A stretch of DNA of 17,301 bases from Neisseriaceae bacterium (GTDB lineage: Bacteria; Pseudomonadota; Gammaproteobacteria; Burkholderiales; Neisseriaceae), in NCBI GenBank assembly GCA_017989485.1, contig JAGNPU010000004.1, positions 1 to 17,301 on the forward strand, given 5' to 3'. The notes under the pieces were generated by a model. That model worked only from the letters and a program-made list of their open reading frames with translations. It searched no databases and was not told where the DNA came from. Each line of letters starts with the position of its first letter. Positions within the stretch are counted from its first letter, which is position 1. The position numbers and the translations under genes are program-made. Below, in pieces: positions 14,265 through 17,301 of this stretch.

Positions 14265-14292
14265 CTTGAAATTGGCACAATCGCCCCTAGCT
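14265..14292 (+). promoter_or_regulatory. Sigma-32 (heat-shock) promoter of htpG
   Basis: CTTGAA (14265-14270), followed by A to extend it to CTTGAAA, a 13-bp spacer (14271-14283), and CCCCTAGCT (14284-14292). The RpoH consensus is CTTGAA-N13-17-CCCCATnT, so the -35, the spacing and the CCCC core all fit. The predicted leader is about 43 nt. Confidence 0.7.
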
Positions 14293-14341
14293 TAAGTAGG
14301 TTCGCCCGAAAAGGGCTTGTGGATAAGATTGAGGATTAAGC

Positions 14342-16240
14342 ATGAAGCAAACATTAGGGTTTCAAACAGAAGTCAAACAGCTGCTGCAGTTGATGATTCA
14401 TTCTTTGTATTCCAATAAAGAAATTTTCTTAAGAGAGCTGATCAGCAACGCCGCTGATGCGGCCGATAAATTACGTTTTGAAGGGCTGAACAACGACGGC
14501 CTGTACGAGAACGATCCTGAATTGCGCATCACCGTGACGGCGGATGCCGACAAGCGCACGGTGACCATTAGCGACAACGGCATCGGCATGAACCAAGCCG
14601 AGGTGATTGAACACCTGGGCACGATTGCCAAAAGTGGCACCAAAGCCTTTTTTGAGCAGCTCACCGGCGACGCGCAAAAAGACGCGCACTTAATCGGCCA
14701 GTTTGGGGTGGGGTTTTATTCGGCCTTTATCGTGGCCGATGAGGTGGTGGTTGAGAGCCGTCGTGCGGGCGATCCCGCCGATGCTGGCGTGCGCTGGCAA
14801 AGCCGCGCCGACGGTGAGTTCACGGTGGAAACCATTGAGAAAGCCGGCCGCGGTACCGACATTATTTTGCACCTAAAGGAAGAAGAGCAGGATTACCTGA
14901 GCGATTGGACGCTACGGCGCATCGTGACCACCTACAGCGACCATATTTCGGTGCCGATTTACATGAAAAAAGCGCCTGAATACCAAGAAGATGGCACCGT
15001 GGTGCCCAGCGACGAGCTGGAAGTGGTGAATCAGGCCCAGGCCTTGTGGACGCGCAATAAAAACGACATCAGTGAAGAACAATACCAAGAGTTTTACAAA
15101 CATGTGTCACACGACTTTGACGACGCCATGGCCTGGAGCCATGCACGCGTAGAGGGCCGCCAAGAATACACTGAGCTATTGTATGTGCCGAAACGGGCAC
15201 CGTTTAACCTGTATGAGCGTGAGCAAAAAGGCGGCGTCAAGCTGTATGTGAAGCGCGTATTCATCATGGACGACGTGAACAAGCTCATGCCTAACTATCT
15301 GCGCTTTGTGCGCGGGGTGATCGACAGCAGCGATTTGCCGCTAAACGTGTCGCGTGAACTGTTGCAAGAAAGTAAGGATTTAGACGCCATCCGTGCCGGC
15401 TGTGTGAAGAAAGTCTTGGCCCTGTTAGAAGACGTGGCGGCCAACCGCGCCGACGACTACGCCAGCTTCTGGCGCACGTTTGGCCAAGTGCTGAAAGAGG
15501 GCGTGGGCGAGGATCAGGCCAATCAGGTTCGGGTGGCCAAGCTGTTGCGCTTTGCCTCTACCCACAATGACGACGACGCGCAAAACGTGTCGTTGGCCGA
15601 CTACGTCAGCCGCATGAAGGAAGGGCAAGAAGCCATTTACTACATTACTGCCGATACCTATGCGGCGGCGAAACATAGCCCACACATGGAAATTTTCAAC
15701 AAGAAGGGCGTTGAGGTTTTGCTGTTGTCTGACCGCGTCGACGAGTGGGTGGTGGGGTCATTGTTTGAGTTTGAAGGCAAAAAATTGGCCAGCGTGGCCA
15801 AAGGCACCTTAGACTTGGGCGACATGGCCGATGAAGCAGAAAAACAGGTGCAGGCCGAGCTGGAAGTCAGCAGCCAAGCACTGGTGGCTCAAATGACGGC
15901 TTTGTTGGGCGACAAAGTGGCTGCCGTACGGGCGACCTCACGCCTGGTGGAAAGCCCAGCCTGTTTGGTGGTGGGCGAAACCGACATGAGCCAAAACCTG
16001 GCCCGTATGCTGGCCGAGGCCGGCGCCGGCGACCAAATGCCGCAGACCAAGCCAACCTTAGAGATCAACCCAGACCACATGTTGGTGCGACGCTTGGCCG
16101 ATGAGACGGATGAGCACAAGCAATCCGAGCTGGCGGCCCTGTTGTTTGATCAGGCATTGTTGGCTGAAGGGGGTAAATTGGCCGATCCTGCCAGTTTTGT
16201 GAAACGCATGAATCATTTATTGCTGGAATTAAATCAGTAA
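14342..16240 (+). CDS. htpG: Molecular chaperone HtpG (bacterial Hsp90)
   Basis: 632-aa cytosolic ATP-dependent chaperone that acts as a dimer and remodels client proteins with DnaK. The N-terminal ATPase domain (about 1-215) shows [43 protein letters not shown] sequence, ATP-contacting Asp78 in [18 protein letters not shown] (lid) and [12 protein letters not shown]. The middle domain (about 230-495) has [32 protein letters not shown] sequence and LQESKDL. The C-terminal dimerisation domain ends [14 protein letters not shown] without the eukaryotic MEEVD tail, as expected. Length fits the E. coli protein (624 aa). GAGGA (14331-14335) lies 6 nt before the ATG. It is monocistronic, between a heat-shock promoter and a terminator. 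Confidence 0.98.
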   Translation: MKQTLGFQTEVKQLLQLMIHSLYSNKEIFLRELISNAADAADKLRFEGLNNDGLYENDPELRITVTADADKRTVTISDNGIGMNQAEVIEHLGTIAKSGTKAFFEQLTGDAQKDAHLIGQFGVGFYSAFIVADEVVVESRRAGDPADAGVRWQSRADGEFTVETIEKAGRGTDIILHLKEEEQDYLSDWTLRRIVTTYSDHISVPIYMKKAPEYQEDGTVVPSDELEVVNQAQALWTRNKNDISEEQYQEFYKHVSHDFDDAMAWSHARVEGRQEYTELLYVPKRAPFNLYEREQKGGVKLYVKRVFIMDDVNKLMPNYLRFVRGVIDSSDLPLNVSRELLQESKDLDAIRAGCVKKVLALLEDVAANRADDYASFWRTFGQVLKEGVGEDQANQVRVAKLLRFASTHNDDDAQNVSLADYVSRMKEGQEAIYYITADTYAAAKHSPHMEIFNKKGVEVLLLSDRVDEWVVGSLFEFEGKKLASVAKGTLDLGDMADEAEKQVQAELEVSSQALVAQMTALLGDKVAAVRATSRLVESPACLVVGETDMSQNLARMLAEAGAGDQMPQTKPTLEINPDHMLVRRLADETDEHKQSELAALLFDQALLAEGGKLADPASFVKRMNHLLLELNQ

Positions 16241-16254
16241 GTGAAACGCCCGCC

Positions 16255-16279
16255 AAACCACCCCTAGGGGTGGTTTTTT
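16255..16279 (+). terminator. Rho-independent terminator of htpG
   Basis: A near-perfect palindrome: AAACCACCCC (16255-16264) / GGGGTGGTTT (16267-16276), followed by T to 16279. Loop TA (in practice CTAG). Confidence 0.9.
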
Positions 16280-16358
16280 GTTGGGGGCTTGTCTTGTGGC
16301 CAGACTGTGTTAAGGTAGCTATTTAGCCCTTTTGATCCCTTTTTAGATTTGGCACTTC

Positions 16359-17301
16359 ATGACTTATATCAGCACCAATCCCTATACTGAAATCGAGATT
16401 TATCGTCGTGACGCCGATGAGGTGGCGACATTTTATGCCCAGTTGGCCGCCCTACAGCAGGCACAAACCGTCTTTTCGGCGCTGCCTATCGGCGAGCGCA
16501 TGCGCCGACTGAGCGCTTTGGCCGAACGCATCGACGCGCATAAGCAGTCGTTGGCGACCTTAATCAGTGAAGAGGTGGGGCGGTGCCTGCGTGAATGCTT
16601 GGCCGAAGTGGATAAGTCGATAGAGCTGATTCGCTACTATGCCCAACTGGCCCCCGAGCTGTTGGCGCATCAAACCATTGCCACCCAGGCCAGCCTCAGC
16701 CAGGTGCGTTTTGAACCCTTGGGCGTGGTGTTGGCGGTGATGCCATGGAATTATCCCGTGTGGCAGCTGCTGCGCTTTGCCATTCCGGCGATGTGTGCGG
16801 GCAATGCGTGCGTGGTGAAGCCTGCGCCGAGCGTGGGTCGAGTGACGGAAGCCCTGTTTGCCTTGGTCGACGATGAGCTGCCGTTTGCGGCCACGTTTTT
16901 GGCCCATGAGGACGTGCCTGCCGCAATCGCCGCCACCGATGCCTTGGCCTTCACTGGCTCTAGCGAGACCGGCCGCTATTTGGCGGGCGTGGCCGGCCAG
17001 CATTTGAAAAAGTGTGTGTTGGAGCTGGGCGGCAGCAATGCGGTCTTGGTGTTGCCCGATGCCGACCTGCGTTTGGCCGCCACCGAAGCGTGCTACTCAC
17101 GCTACCGGGATGCGGGGCAGTCGTGTAATGCCGCCAAGCGCTTAATCGTGGCCGAGTCGGTGGTGGATGAGTTCTTGGGTTATTTTCAAGAAGCCGCTGC
17201 CAGGCTGACGATGGGCAATCCTTTGCTGGACAGCACCAGCCTGGCGCCGTTGCATACCGAAGCCGTGCGCCAGCGGTTACATGCTCAAGTGAAAGACGCC
17301 T
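16359..17301 (+). CDS. Aldehyde dehydrogenase, succinate-semialdehyde dehydrogenase type (3' truncated)
   Basis: The frame is open from ATG 16359 to the window end (314 codons). NAD(P)-dependent oxidation of an aldehyde to an acid. Signatures: MPWNYPVWQ with oxyanion Asn131, the cofactor Lys154 in VVKPAP, FTGSSETG, the general base Glu222 in LELGGSNA, and the nucleophile Cys256 in GQSCNAAKR. Layout and motifs (MPWN-[FY]-P-x-W-Q, KKCVLELGGS) resemble E. coli Sad/YneI more than GabD. The Lys-Glu interval is 68 residues, slightly shorter than in YneI (74 by my count from memory). No Shine-Dalgarno is seen before the ATG, so the start is uncertain by a few codons. The substrate is inferred. Confidence 0.88.
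   Translation, partial: MTYISTNPYTEIEIYRRDADEVATFYAQLAALQQAQTVFSALPIGERMRRLSALAERIDAHKQSLATLISEEVGRCLRECLAEVDKSIELIRYYAQLAPELLAHQTIATQASLSQVRFEPLGVVLAVMPWNYPVWQLLRFAIPAMCAGNACVVKPAPSVGRVTEALFALVDDELPFAATFLAHEDVPAAIAATDALAFTGSSETGRYLAGVAGQHLKKCVLELGGSNAVLVLPDADLRLAATEACYSRYRDAGQSCNAAKRLIVAESVVDEFLGYFQEAAARLTMGNPLLDSTSLAPLHTEAVRQRLHAQVKDA

Noticed and set aside
14167..14295. 42-codon open frame before htpG
   Set aside because: No Shine-Dalgarno at a usable distance; it contains the sigma-32 promoter, so the heat-shock transcript would not include it.
14303..14317. GCCC-GAAAA-GGGC hairpin in the htpG leader as a possible RNA thermometer
   Set aside because: The stem is only 4 bp and does not pair with the Shine-Dalgarno at 14331-14335.
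13242..14341. CRISPR array, tRNA or rRNA in the long gap
   Set aside because: There are no regularly spaced direct repeats, no cloverleaf with a TTCGA-type arm and no rRNA-like sequence; the repeats present are one inverted pair.

Overview
The window looks like a chromosomal segment from a betaproteobacterium of the Neisseriales/Neisseriaceae. The evidence is the gene order maf(yceF) / yceD-rpmF-plsX-fabH-fabD-fabG, a metX that closely follows the neisserial protein as I remember it, and a WaaE/LgtF-type LPS glycosyltransferase. Composition is moderately GC-rich. No canonical neisserial DNA uptake 12-mer was found by eye; one 10/12 near match is listed under rejected items. Species assignment is inference.

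Layout. (1) 1-1155: 3' part of an AmiC-type cell-wall amidase. It converges, through a bidirectional terminator, on a minus-strand pair (1212-2503): a short RsmI-like SAM methyltransferase and the YceF-type Maf nucleotide pyrophosphatase. (2) 2522-7407: the envelope-lipid cluster yceD, rpmF, plsX, fabH, fabD, fabG. It includes a ribosomal protein gene (rpmF, 59 aa), internal terminator-like hairpins after rpmF and after fabH, and a second promoter candidate before plsX. acpP and fabF do not follow fabG. (3) 7430-9456: a YhhY-like acetyltransferase, a SirB2-type four-helix membrane protein, and a divergent GT9 glycosyltransferase with an altered active-site motif. (4) 9404-11438 (minus): a three-gene LPS-core operon (small two-helix membrane protein, GT9 heptosyltransferase family, GT2 glucosyltransferase family) with ATGA overlaps. 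Its 3' end overlaps the facing GT9 gene by 53 bp. (5) 11461-13283: metX-metW, methionine biosynthesis. (6) 13242-14341: a 1.1 kb gene-free stretch, described below. (7) 14342-16240: htpG (bacterial Hsp90) behind a sigma-32-type promoter. (8) 16359-17301: 5' part of an aldehyde dehydrogenase that runs off the window.

The most unusual part is the gene-free stretch between metW and htpG. It holds the metW terminator, a foldable GC-rich segment (13338-13399), an 18-bp perfect palindrome (13414-13431), and two copies, about 245 bp each, of one structured repeat in opposite orientation (13520-13764 and 13885-14130). These enclose 120 bp of unrelated DNA. The two copies differ in many bases, yet each keeps the same set of hairpins, and in the main stem at least two base pairs have changed on both sides. 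This suggests that folding, rather than coding, is what is preserved. 14131-14264 holds nothing I can name apart from a 12-bp CCATGG-centred palindrome (14186-14197).
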